From positions 1-15,446 of the forward strand of contig JAGWBE010000041.1 of NCBI GenBank assembly GCA_021296055.1: a DNA stretch of 15,446 nt, read 5' to 3'. Source of the DNA: Dehalococcoidia bacterium (lineage in GTDB: Bacteria; Chloroflexota; Dehalococcoidia; Lucifugimonadales; Australimonadaceae). Positions 1 through 6,251 of this stretch are shown in pieces. The notes beneath the pieces were generated by a model that was not told where the DNA came from, did no database searches, and saw nothing but the letters and a program-made list of their open reading frames with translations. Position 1 is the stretch's first letter; each line of letters starts with the position of its first letter. Both the position numbers and the translations under genes were made by a program.

Positions 1-47
1 CCCGACCACTACGACCACGCAGACCCCGAGCCCCCCTATTCTCCGTC

Positions 48-67
48 GTTCCTGCGGAGGCAGGAAC
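48..67. repeat. REP-like palindromic hairpin
   Basis: The arms GTTCCTGC (48-55) and GCAGGAAC (60-67) are perfectly complementary around a GGAG loop. No T-run follows, so it is not a standard intrinsic terminator. The form resembles the short extragenic palindromes found dispersed in many bacterial intergenic regions. Only this one copy was seen in the window, so repeat status is inferred from form. It could also end transcription coming from the left. Confidence 0.45.
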
Positions 68-135
68 CTCGACGCGAGGCGCCCCGCATCCCAGGCCCCC
101 TCCCGACGCCCCGCCGGAAAGCGCGCCCAACGCGC

Positions 136-141
136 TAGAAT
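136..141 (+). promoter_or_regulatory. -10 box (TAGAAT) for the amidohydrolase gene
   Basis: TAGAAT matches the sigma-70 -10 consensus at five of six positions and stands out in very GC-rich sequence. A start site about 7 nt downstream would give a leader of roughly 33 nt containing the GGAGG ribosome binding site at 169-173. No clear TTGACA-like -35 box is visible. Confidence 0.5.
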
Positions 142-180
142 GGGGAGCGCGGGGCCGCGGCGCGCGGCGGAGGCAGCAGC

Positions 181-1248
181 ATGGCGACGGCGATAGCGGA
201 GGCGGCGCCCGGCGTCTTGGCCGTCGACGCCGATGGCCACGTGGGCGAGAACACCGCCGCCATCGTCGAGTACATGGAGCAGCCCTACCGCGAGTTCCGC
301 ACCGGCTTCACCGGCCCAGGCGGCCTCACCCCGGTCGACGGCCACGACCGCAGCCTCGGGCGCCGCCTCTACCACGGCCCCGCCGGCCGCACGGAGGACT
401 GGCTCCGCGCCCTCGACTGGGGGCCGATGGAATGGACCGTGCTCTACCCCTCGATCGGTCTCTTCTACGGCTTCATCCGCGACCCCGACTACCAAGCCGC
501 CTACTGCCGCGCCTACAACACGTGGCTCGCCAAGGATATGTGCGCCCCATCGGGCGGGCGCGTCCGCGGCATGGCCTTGCTCCCCCTAGAGCACCCCGGC
601 GAGGCGGTCGAGGAGCTGCGGCGCGGCAAGCGGCTGGGGCTGGTCGGCGGCGTCTACACGGCGGACGGCCCCACTCACCTGCTCGGCCACCGCCGCTTCG
701 ACCCCGTGTATGAGGCGGCGCGCGAACTGGATATGTGCATCGGCGTCCACGCCTCCGGCTCCAGCCTCGCGCCCGGCGCCGAGCTCTTCCCCAAGTTCAT
801 CCAGACCCACACCGTCGCGCATCCCTACGGCATCCTGCGCCAATTCACCAGCATGATGTTCGAGGGCGTGTTCGAGCGCTTCCCCGCCGTGCGCTTCGGC
901 TTCCTCGAGTCCGGCGGCACGTGGGCGCCCTGGTGGCTCGACCGCATGGACGAAGAATACGAGCACCGCGGCGCCGTGGACGCCCCCGGCCTGCCCAAGC
1001 GCCCCTCCGAATACGTCCACCAGGGCTGCAACATCTTCTTCGGGTCGGAAGCCAAGGAGCGGCTGCTGGAGCCGGTGATGGAGGTCATAGGCGACGACTG
1101 CATCATGTACGCCTCCGACTACCCTCACTGGGACGGCGGCTACCCCGGTTCGCTGCGCGAGATGGCCTCGCGCCCGAGTCTCTCCCCCGCCCAGAAGTAC
1201 GGCGTGCTGAGGGGCGCCGCCGAGCGCTTCTACGGCCCCGCCAAGTAG
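181..1248 (+). CDS. Amidohydrolase 2 family metal-dependent hydrolase/decarboxylase
   Basis: This 355-residue protein looks like a member of the amidohydrolase-2 (PF04909, ACMSD-like) TIM-barrel family, which hydrolyses or decarboxylates small carboxylated substrates at a metal centre. Visible signatures are the N-terminal DADGH motif (residues 16-20, metal-binding Asp/His), a VHASG segment in mid-protein (a His ligand), FLESGG, and the C-terminal ASDYPHWD (from about residue 311), which carries the catalytic Asp and the DxPHxD signature of the subfamily. Length is normal. The ATG at 181 has GGAGG seven bases upstream (169-173) and a -10 box at 136-141. The nucleotidyltransferase-like gene follows 13 bp after the stop, probably in the same transcript. 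The substrate cannot be told from sequence; such genes are often multi-copy in organisms degrading recalcitrant organics, so a catabolic role is only a guess. Confidence 0.85.
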   Translation: MATAIAEAAPGVLAVDADGHVGENTAAIVEYMEQPYREFRTGFTGPGGLTPVDGHDRSLGRRLYHGPAGRTEDWLRALDWGPMEWTVLYPSIGLFYGFIRDPDYQAAYCRAYNTWLAKDMCAPSGGRVRGMALLPLEHPGEAVEELRRGKRLGLVGGVYTADGPTHLLGHRRFDPVYEAARELDMCIGVHASGSSLAPGAELFPKFIQTHTVAHPYGILRQFTSMMFEGVFERFPAVRFGFLESGGTWAPWWLDRMDEEYEHRGAVDAPGLPKRPSEYVHQGCNIFFGSEAKERLLEPVMEVIGDDCIMYASDYPHWDGGYPGSLREMASRPSLSPAQKYGVLRGAAERFYGPAK

Positions 1249-1261
1249 CCGGAGCGGGCCA

Positions 1262-2119
1262 GTGGCGGAAGGCGTCAAGCAAGCAGTGTTCGACGCGGTG
1301 ATCGCGCTGGCGGAGGAGTTCGACGACCTGCGCTCCTTTCTGCCCGTCGGCTCCCACGCCGACCGCGGCAAGCCGGAGGAGCTCCACAACGACTACGACT
1401 TTCTCTACGTGTTCGACGATTTGACGTGGACGCGCTACCGCCTGCTGCGCTCGCGCCTCGACGCCATCGCCGCCAGCCTCTCCACGCCCGAGCACCTCGT
1501 GTACGTGGACGACCGCCTTGGCCCCGTCAAGCCGCAAGGCCCCACGCCCAAGGTGACGATGGTGCAGCCGCTCCTCTTCGACCGCGCCTCATTCCGCGAT
1601 TACATCCGCGCGGCGCCCTTCTTGACGCTCGATTGGGCGCGCTTCCCCGTGCTGCGCGGCCTGCCGCTGACCGCCTACGGCGCCATCGGCTTCCCGACGG
1701 TGGAGCTGCTGCTGAACGCGCGGGCTGGCATCCGCCACTACCGCGAGATGGCGCGCGAGCAGACCGTCATCGCCCTCGTCCCCGTCGAGCGGAATGGACG
1801 AGTAGGACGGGAGCGGCAGCCGCTGCGCGTAACGCCCGACCTGCTGCTCGAGCTGCACCACGCCGTCGTTACCCGCACGATGACCAACGCGCTGATGGTC
1901 TTCGCCCACGACAACTCCGGCGTGAAGGGCGCGCCGCTCGTGGAGCGCTTCACCGAGCGATTCCCAAGCCTGACGCCGCACGCGCCCTTCGCCCTCGACC
2001 TGATCGAGCGCCAAGCGCGCCTCCGCGCCGGGAAGCCGATCACCTACGACGACGCAGACGGCCAACGCCGCTCCATAACCTTCCTCGACGCGATGGAGGC
2101 GTTCTGCCTCGATGGGTGA
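1262..2119 (+). CDS. Nucleotidyltransferase-fold protein of unknown substrate
   Basis: A 285-residue soluble protein. Near the N terminus it has G30-S31 followed twelve residues later by D44-Y45-D46 and then a hydrophobic strand (FLYVFDD). This is the GS...DxD metal/nucleotide signature of the nucleotidyltransferase superfamily, with spacing reminiscent of aminoglycoside 6-adenylyltransferase-type enzymes. The remainder is alpha-helical and I do not recognise it. The start is GTG at 1262, supported by GGAG at 1251-1254 (seven-base spacing) and by its position 13 bp after the upstream stop, which suggests an operon with the amidohydrolase. The fold assignment rests on one motif. Substrate is unknown, and antibiotic modification should not be assumed. 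The protein C terminus converges on the licD-like gene 20 bp away. Confidence 0.6.
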   Translation: MAEGVKQAVFDAVIALAEEFDDLRSFLPVGSHADRGKPEELHNDYDFLYVFDDLTWTRYRLLRSRLDAIAASLSTPEHLVYVDDRLGPVKPQGPTPKVTMVQPLLFDRASFRDYIRAAPFLTLDWARFPVLRGLPLTAYGAIGFPTVELLLNARAGIRHYREMAREQTVIALVPVERNGRVGRERQPLRVTPDLLLELHHAVVTRTMTNALMVFAHDNSGVKGAPLVERFTERFPSLTPHAPFALDLIERQARLRAGKPITYDDADGQRRSITFLDAMEAFCLDG

Positions 2120-2143
2120 GGGCGGTCCGCCCGCTTGCCTCAC
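2116..2143. terminator. Hairpin spanning two convergent stop codons, possible bidirectional terminator
   Basis: GTGAGG (2116-2121) is complementary to CCTCAC (2138-2143). An alternative inner stem GGGCG/CGCCC (2120-2124 with 2128-2132) is also possible. The structure sits between the convergent genes and includes both stop codons (TGA at 2117-2119 on plus, TGA at 2142-2140 on minus). It lacks a T-run on either strand, so termination activity is uncertain. Confidence 0.35.
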
Positions 2144-3060
2144 TCCTCGACGAGCGCCAGCGTCCTCACCCCGGCCTTGTAGTGCTCCTCCGCCGTAACC
2201 ACCGGGCCAGGGCGGTAAACGTAGTTCGCGCCCTGCCTCAGCGTCTCCATGCAGAGCACTTCGCTGTGGCCGGGATAGGCGACCGTCACCGCGTAGTAGT
2301 CGTCGGCCGGGACGGGGAATCGGGCCAACCCCTGCGCGTTCGTCGCCGCCTGTCCGACGCCCGCCACGCGAACCAGCGCGCCGCGCACGAGGTCGCCCTC
2401 ACGGTCGTAGACCCGCAGGCGAGCGCACGAGCGCGGCAGCCTCCCGCCGCTCGCTTGCCACAGCATGCGGACGCCGCGGCTGATCATCGACCCGTCGGCC
2501 ACCTGCCGCACCACGTCAGCCTCGAAGCCCGGGCCTTTCGGCGTTCGCCAGTCGGGGCCGTACTTGGCCTGTAGATAGTCCTCCGGCGGATTGGGGATCA
2601 GGAAGCGCTCGCCGACGAACTCGATCTCCCTAAGGTCATCGAACACGTGCAGCGGAATCTCGATGCCAGGGAACTCGTAGGCGCGACCGCCCACGAGGCG
2701 GTAGCACGTCCAGTCCGTCCTGATGCCGTCCTTCACGAAGGAGGCCGCGACGTAGCGCGGCCCCGACTGCGCCCTCACCGTGAACCCCCGCGCCCTGAAC
2801 GCGTCCGCCACGCGGTGGACGGTTTCGACGCTCACGCCATGCATGCCGAGCACCGACGCAGTATCCATCTCGTCGTCCCAATCGATGAAAGAGCCTGCCC
2901 GAACGATGCCGAGCAGCGTGCCGGAGCGCAGCCAGAAAGTCACGCCCAGCTCGTCGAACACCCCTTTCACCTCGCGCAGGCGCTCCGCCGCCTTCTCCGG
3001 ATCCAACGGCTTCGGAGACAACACCGTCTCCAGGTAGGCCGCGTCCTCTGCGTTGTCCAT
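2140..3060 (-). CDS. LicD-family phosphotransferase fused to a C-terminal Ig-like (carboxypeptidase-regulatory-like) domain
   Basis: This 306-residue protein begins with a LicD/fukutin-type domain (PF04991), the family that transfers phosphocholine or related phospho-alcohols to surface glycans. The core reads SGTLLG at 46-51, R54, then FIDWDDEMD (58-66) with the catalytic acidic residues. DYLQAKYGPDWRTP (161-174) is the characteristic C-terminal motif of LicD domains. Residues about 212-285 (ARLRVYDREGDLVRGALVRV onward) look like a carboxypeptidase-regulatory-like beta-sandwich, an unusual partner. No signal peptide or membrane helix is evident. The frame is open upstream to 3216, but ATG 3060 is preferred: AGAGGAG/CGGGAG lie just upstream, the homologous region starts soon after, and a -10 box at 3220-3215 would put the 3216 start outside the transcript. 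The true acceptor is unknown; no choline-uptake or capsule genes are nearby. Confidence 0.8.
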   Translation of the reverse strand: MDNAEDAAYLETVLSPKPLDPEKAAERLREVKGVFDELGVTFWLRSGTLLGIVRAGSFIDWDDEMDTASVLGMHGVSVETVHRVADAFRARGFTVRAQSGPRYVAASFVKDGIRTDWTCYRLVGGRAYEFPGIEIPLHVFDDLREIEFVGERFLIPNPPEDYLQAKYGPDWRTPKGPGFEADVVRQVADGSMISRGVRMLWQASGGRLPRSCARLRVYDREGDLVRGALVRVAGVGQAATNAQGLARFPVPADDYYAVTVAYPGHSEVLCMETLRQGANYVYRPGPVVTAEEHYKAGVRTLALVEE

Positions 3061-3514
3061 CTCCCCGCTCCTCTCCGCCCGCCGCGCTTGAACCCCACCC
3101 CGCGCCGGAGGAGATTCGAACGCCCTCTCTTGCTTGGGGAGGAGGATGGGGAGGGTAGGGGACAGTGAGGGTTGGAGAGAGCGAGGCCGCAGTGCGGCGG
3201 CGCATAGTCGCGGCATTCTACCCCGCCCGACAAGCGCTGGCTGCCCGCCGACGCCCGGACAAGTTCTTACCTTGCCGCAAGGCTAGAACCCGGATACCTT
3301 GCCCGCTTCTCGGAGCAAGCCAACTCACGGCGGGGGACAAACGATGCCAGACCTGTGGCTCACGTGCGAGGACGGAGGAGGGAGATTCCGCTCGGGGCGG
3401 GAGAGGTCATTGCCACACTAAGGCATTGCGAGACAAGTTGAACAACCTGCCCTGTGACCCGGTGTGTAACGCGGTTAGGCCGCTGTCCCGGGGCATTGAG
3501 AGGAGGGGGAGCCG
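3061..3514. other. Gene-poor intergenic stretch, no recognisable feature except a minus-strand promoter
   Basis: About 450 bp between the licD-like gene and the YHS gene. Open frames here have no family resemblance and lack the codon style of the neighbours. The part from about 3250 to 3480 is visibly less GC-rich. Short inverted repeats occur, for example CCTTG/CAAGG around CCG near 3272. I looked for tRNA, tmRNA, SRP RNA, RNase P RNA and cobalamin riboswitch signatures on both strands and saw none. A 25-codon ORF (3344-3421, plus, ATG to TAA) with a G-rich stretch upstream is the only small coding candidate and is weak. Confidence 0.5.
3215..3220 (-). promoter_or_regulatory. -10 box (TAGAAT, minus strand) for the licD-like gene
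   Basis: Reading the minus strand, TAGAAT occurs at 3220-3215 in otherwise GC-rich sequence. A start site near 3208 gives a pyrimidine-rich leader of about 150 nt before the ATG at 3060. The in-frame ATG at 3216 overlaps this box, so it could not be transcribed from it. No convincing -35 is seen. Confidence 0.4.
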
Positions 3515-3727
3515 CTACTCGTGATGGTGGCCGTGCCCGTGGGCGCCGGGGTTGGCCAGGTAGCGGGCAGGGTCTTGGGAAAATGCGGCGCGGCAGCCCG
3601 GCGCGCAGAAGTAGTAGGTCTCACCTTCGTGGGCAAAGGAGCCGCCGGGCGGATTCGCCTTGTCCACGTCCATGCCGCACACCGGGTCGGTGGCCGTCGT
3701 CTCGAACAGAGCGTCGAACTGCGCCAT
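3515..3727 (-). CDS. YHS-domain metal-binding small protein with His-rich tail
   Basis: A 70-residue protein that is almost entirely a YHS domain (PF04945). It has DPVCGMDVD with Cys17, then YYFCAPGC with Cys41 and Cys45, then FSQDPARYL. YHS domains bind transition metals and occur on copper/heavy-metal ATPases or as stand-alone proteins. The C terminus HGHGHHHE (63-70) adds a compact histidine cluster that probably also binds metal (inference). ATG 3727 has an AGGAGG-type ribosome binding site directly upstream. It begins 11 bp after the stop of the Gfo/Idh/MocA gene, so it is probably the last gene of the trxB operon. A metal chaperone or redox-linked metal-handling role fits, but no metal ATPase is nearby. 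Confidence 0.85.
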   Translation of the reverse strand: MAQFDALFETTATDPVCGMDVDKANPPGGSFAHEGETYYFCAPGCRAAFSQDPARYLANPGAHGHGHHHE

Positions 3728-3738
3728 GAATGCTCCTC

Positions 3739-4776
3739 CTATGCGCCGACCGAAACGCGCCTGCCTGAACGCGCCGACTCCACCATCGCCAACGTGACCT
3801 CCGCCGCGCGCAGGCCGTCTTCGCCTGTCGCCAGCGGCTCGCCGCCCTCCTCGACCGCGCGGCGGAACGCCTCCACCTGGCCCGTGTACATCGCGATGGG
3901 ATCGGGCGGGTCGAACGCCGTCCGTTCCTGCGCCGACTGCGTGTCCACCGCCAACTCGCCGGTAAGCGTCGTATCGACGCCGCCCACCAACGCGCCGCGG
4001 CCCTCGCTCCCGTAGACAGCGACGTCTTGGCTCGGCCAATCGGGCGTGCGCCGGCTGGTGACCACCTGGCCAATGGCGCCGCCGTCGAAGCGCAGCAGCA
4101 TGGCCAGCATATGCTCCAAGGGAGCGCCGGATGTTGCGTCGTTCATCGCCGCGACCTCGGCCACCTCGCGCCCGAGCGCGTAGCGCAGCGCGTCCACGCA
4201 GTGAACGCCGGTGGCCATCATCACCCCCGCCCCGGCCATGGCAGGCTCTTCCCACCACTCCTGGCCTGGCGGACGCGGCGGCGGCGCGGTCTGGCCTCGG
4301 ACGCCGCGCACCCAGCTGGCGCCGACCATAGAGACCGCGCCAAGTGCGCCATCGGCGACCAACGCGCGCAGGCGCTGGAAGCCTGGGTGCGCGCGCAGGT
4401 GGAAGCCCACGCCGAGCTTGACCCCGGCCTCGCGGCAGGCGTCCACCATGCGGCGGCAGTCGGCCAGCGTGAGCGCCATAGGCTTCTCGCACAGCACGTG
4501 CTTGCCCGCCGCGGCCGCCTGCGCCGTCTGCTCTGTGTGCAGGTGATTGGGCGAGGCGAGGTAGACGGCGCCGACGGCGGGGTCTCGGAGCATCGCGCCG
4601 TAGTCGTCGTAGGCGGCAGCGGCGGACGCGCCGTGCTTGTCGGCGAAGGCGCGGGCGCGCTCCGCGCCGCGGCTCACCACCGCGGCGATGGCCGACCCGC
4701 CGTCCGCGTTGATCGCGGGCGCCACCTTCTGGTCGGGATGGCGGCCCGTGCTGACGATTGCCCAGCCTAAGGGCAT
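3739..4776 (-). CDS. Gfo/Idh/MocA family NAD(P)-dependent oxidoreductase
   Basis: A 345-residue protein with the two-domain layout of the Gfo/Idh/MocA family. The N-terminal Rossmann fold includes LASPNHLH (73-80) and the diagnostic EKP (97-99) that contacts cofactor and substrate. The C-terminal alpha/beta domain carries GAGVMMATGVHCVDALRY (183-199), matching the family G-x-H-x-x-D segment (His192, Asp195). The nucleotide loop AIVSTGR near residue 6 is a variant of the usual GxGxxA pattern. Members oxidise or reduce sugars, inositols and bile-pigment-like compounds; the substrate is not predictable. ATG 4776 has AGGAG about eight bases upstream. It lies 41 bp after trxB and 11 bp before the YHS gene on the same strand, so an operon is likely. 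Confidence 0.9.
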   Translation of the reverse strand: MPLGWAIVSTGRHPDQKVAPAINADGGSAIAAVVSRGAERARAFADKHGASAAAAYDDYGAMLRDPAVGAVYLASPNHLHTEQTAQAAAAGKHVLCEKPMALTLADCRRMVDACREAGVKLGVGFHLRAHPGFQRLRALVADGALGAVSMVGASWVRGVRGQTAPPPRPPGQEWWEEPAMAGAGVMMATGVHCVDALRYALGREVAEVAAMNDATSGAPLEHMLAMLLRFDGGAIGQVVTSRRTPDWPSQDVAVYGSEGRGALVGGVDTTLTGELAVDTQSAQERTAFDPPDPIAMYTGQVEAFRRAVEEGGEPLATGEDGLRAAEVTLAMVESARSGRRVSVGA

Positions 4777-4817
4777 GGTCTGCTCCTGGCCCGGGCCGCG
4801 CCCCGCGCGGCGGGCTA

Positions 4818-5756
4818 CTACTCCTCGCCCGCCTGCTCCTGGATGTAGCGGTAGGCGGCGAGGGCGGCGGCGATGCCGTCGCCGACGGCGTTGCCCAACT
4901 GACGGTCGGAGAACTGGCGGATGTCGCCCGCGGCGTACACGCCGGGCACGTTCGTCTCCATCTGAAGGCTGGTCTTGACGTGCCCCGCGTTGTCCAGTTC
5001 CACCACGCCTTGCAGGTAGTCGCTCACCGGATGGAAGCCGATGTAGATGAACACGCCCTGGGCGGCCATCTTCGACGCCTCGCCCGTCTTGATGTTCTTC
5101 AACGTAACCGCGTCCACCTCGCCGTTGCCGCTGATCTCCTCGACGACCGAGTCCCAGATGAAGTCCATCTTCGGGTTGTCGAAGCCGCGCTGCTGGAGAA
5201 TCTTGCTGGCGCGCAGTTGGTCGCGCCGATGGACGACGGTTACGCGGTTGACCAGCCGCGTGAGATATAGGCCTTCGTCCATAGCCGCGTCGCCCCCGCC
5301 CACCACCACCACGTCCATGCCCCGGAAGAAGTTGCCGTCGCAGGTGGCGCAGTAGGACACGCCCTTGCCCGCGTATTCCTCCTCGCCGGGCACTTCGAGC
5401 TTGTTGTGCTCGCCGCCGGTGGCGATGATGACCGTGCGCGCCGTGTACTCCCGCTCGTCGCCAACGACGCGCTTCACCTTGCCGCCCACGTCCAGCCGCA
5501 CGACGGTGTCGTAGGCGAACTCCGTCCCGAAGCGCCGCGCCTGACCCTCGTACAGGGCGGCGAGGTCGGGCCCGTTGATGCCCTCCGGGAAGCCGGGGTA
5601 GTTCTCGATGTCGCCCGTCTTCAGAATCTCGCCGCCCAGCGCCGTCTTCTCGATCACGAGCGTCTTGAGCATCGCCCGCACCGCGTAGATAGCGGCGGCG
5701 AGGCCCGCCGCCCCGCCCCCCACGATGACAACGTCGTATTCCGGCTGCTCCGTCAT
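4818..5756 (-). CDS. trxB: Thioredoxin-disulfide reductase
   Basis: A 312-residue flavoprotein with all landmarks of low-molecular-weight thioredoxin reductase: FAD-binding GGGAAG (13-18), redox pair C136-A-T-C139 in SYCATCDGNFF, the NADPH-binding GGGDAA (153-158), HRRDQLRASK (176-185), and a C-terminal YAAGDI FAD motif. It transfers electrons from NADPH through FAD and the CATC disulfide to thioredoxin in the cytoplasm. Length is standard. ATG 5756 is preceded by GGAGG and, 33 bp upstream, a perfect TATAAT. It heads a three-gene minus-strand operon with the oxidoreductase and YHS protein. No thioredoxin gene is in the window. The active-site pair uses ordinary TGC/TGT-type cysteine codons, not UGA. 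Confidence 0.95.
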   Translation of the reverse strand: MTEQPEYDVVIVGGGAAGLAAAIYAVRAMLKTLVIEKTALGGEILKTGDIENYPGFPEGINGPDLAALYEGQARRFGTEFAYDTVVRLDVGGKVKRVVGDEREYTARTVIIATGGEHNKLEVPGEEEYAGKGVSYCATCDGNFFRGMDVVVVGGGDAAMDEGLYLTRLVNRVTVVHRRDQLRASKILQQRGFDNPKMDFIWDSVVEEISGNGEVDAVTLKNIKTGEASKMAAQGVFIYIGFHPVSDYLQGVVELDNAGHVKTSLQMETNVPGVYAAGDIRQFSDRQLGNAVGDGIAAALAAYRYIQEQAGEE

Positions 5757-5787
5757 CCGAACCTCGACCTCCCTGTGGATAGGCCTC

Positions 5788-5793
5788 TATTAT
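5788..5793 (+). promoter_or_regulatory. -10 box (TATTAT) for the VOC protein gene
   Basis: TATTAT on the plus strand lies about 55 bp upstream of ATG 5849 and overlaps the minus-strand TATAAT for trxB by five bases. It would give a leader of about 49 nt that includes AAGGAG (5834-5839). The A/T island in a GC-rich context supports a bidirectional promoter; which strand dominates cannot be told. Confidence 0.4.
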
Positions 5794-5794
5794 A
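5789..5794 (-). promoter_or_regulatory. -10 box (perfect TATAAT) for the trxB operon
   Basis: On the minus strand 5794-5789 reads TATAAT, an exact sigma-70 -10 consensus. It is placed to give a leader of about 25-27 nt with GGAGG before the trxB ATG at 5756. No TTGACA-like box is seen 17 bp further upstream. Confidence 0.65.
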
Positions 5795-5848
5795 AGCGGC
5801 GGAGGGGCAGGCCTGGCGCGGGCGGCGGCCGGCAAGGAGCAAAACACT

Positions 5849-6223
5849 ATGGAACTCGGCGCGTTTTCGGTCAGCCTGGCCGTGAAGGACATCGCGGCCT
5901 CGCGGGCGTTCTACGAGAAGTTCGGTTTCGCCGTCATCGGCGGCGACGCCGCTGAGGGTTGGCTGATCCTCAAGAACGGCGACGCCAACGTCGGCCTCTT
6001 CCAGGGAATGTTCGACAGGAACATCCTCACCTTCAACCCGGGCTGGAACGGCGCAGGCAAGCCGTTGGGCGCCGACTTCGCCGACGTGCGCGAGATTCAG
6101 CGCCGCTTGAAGGCGCAGGGCGTGGCGCTGGAGATGGAGGCGGACGAGAGCGGCGAAGGCCCCGCCAGCTTCGTGGCGCTCGACCCGGACGGCAATCCGA
6201 TCCTCGTCGACCAGCACGTGTGA
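5849..6223 (+). CDS. VOC (glyoxalase/bleomycin-resistance) superfamily protein
   Basis: A 124-residue single-module vicinal-oxygen-chelate protein. The start FSVSLAVKDIAASRAFYEKFGF (6-27) is the typical first beta-alpha-beta unit, and FVALDPDGNPILVDQHV (108-124) is the typical closing beta strands. These small dimeric folds include glyoxalases, dioxygenases and drug-binding proteins. Reaction and ligand cannot be assigned from sequence. ATG 5849 has AAGGAG nine bases upstream. The gene is divergent from trxB and convergent with the DMT permease 28 bp away, so it is probably monocistronic. Confidence 0.88.
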   Translation: MELGAFSVSLAVKDIAASRAFYEKFGFAVIGGDAAEGWLILKNGDANVGLFQGMFDRNILTFNPGWNGAGKPLGADFADVREIQRRLKAQGVALEMEADESGEGPASFVALDPDGNPILVDQHV

Positions 6224-6251
6224 CGAGGGAGACGGCGCGCGGGCTGACGCC

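Noticed and set aside
1..138. Open frame at the left edge as the tail of an upstream gene
   Set aside because: The translation runs through the REP-like palindrome and is Pro/Arg-rich without family resemblance. It is more likely intergenic.
1262..2119. Aminoglycoside adenylyltransferase (resistance gene)
   Set aside because: Only the GS...DYD region is similar. The rest does not resemble ANT(6)-type enzymes, so only the superfamily fold is claimed.
3061..3216. ATG 3216 as the licD-like start
   Set aside because: The extra 52 residues look like noncoding translation, the ATG overlaps the -10 box, and ATG 3060 has a good ribosome binding site.
3344..3421. 25-codon ORF as a small gene
   Set aside because: It has ATG, TAA and a G-rich upstream stretch, but no promoter, no recognisable motif and atypical codon use. 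Evidence is too thin for a CDS.
3233..3514. Structured RNA (tRNA, tmRNA, SRP, RNase P, cobalamin riboswitch)
   Set aside because: None of the conserved sequence signatures of these RNAs was found on either strand.
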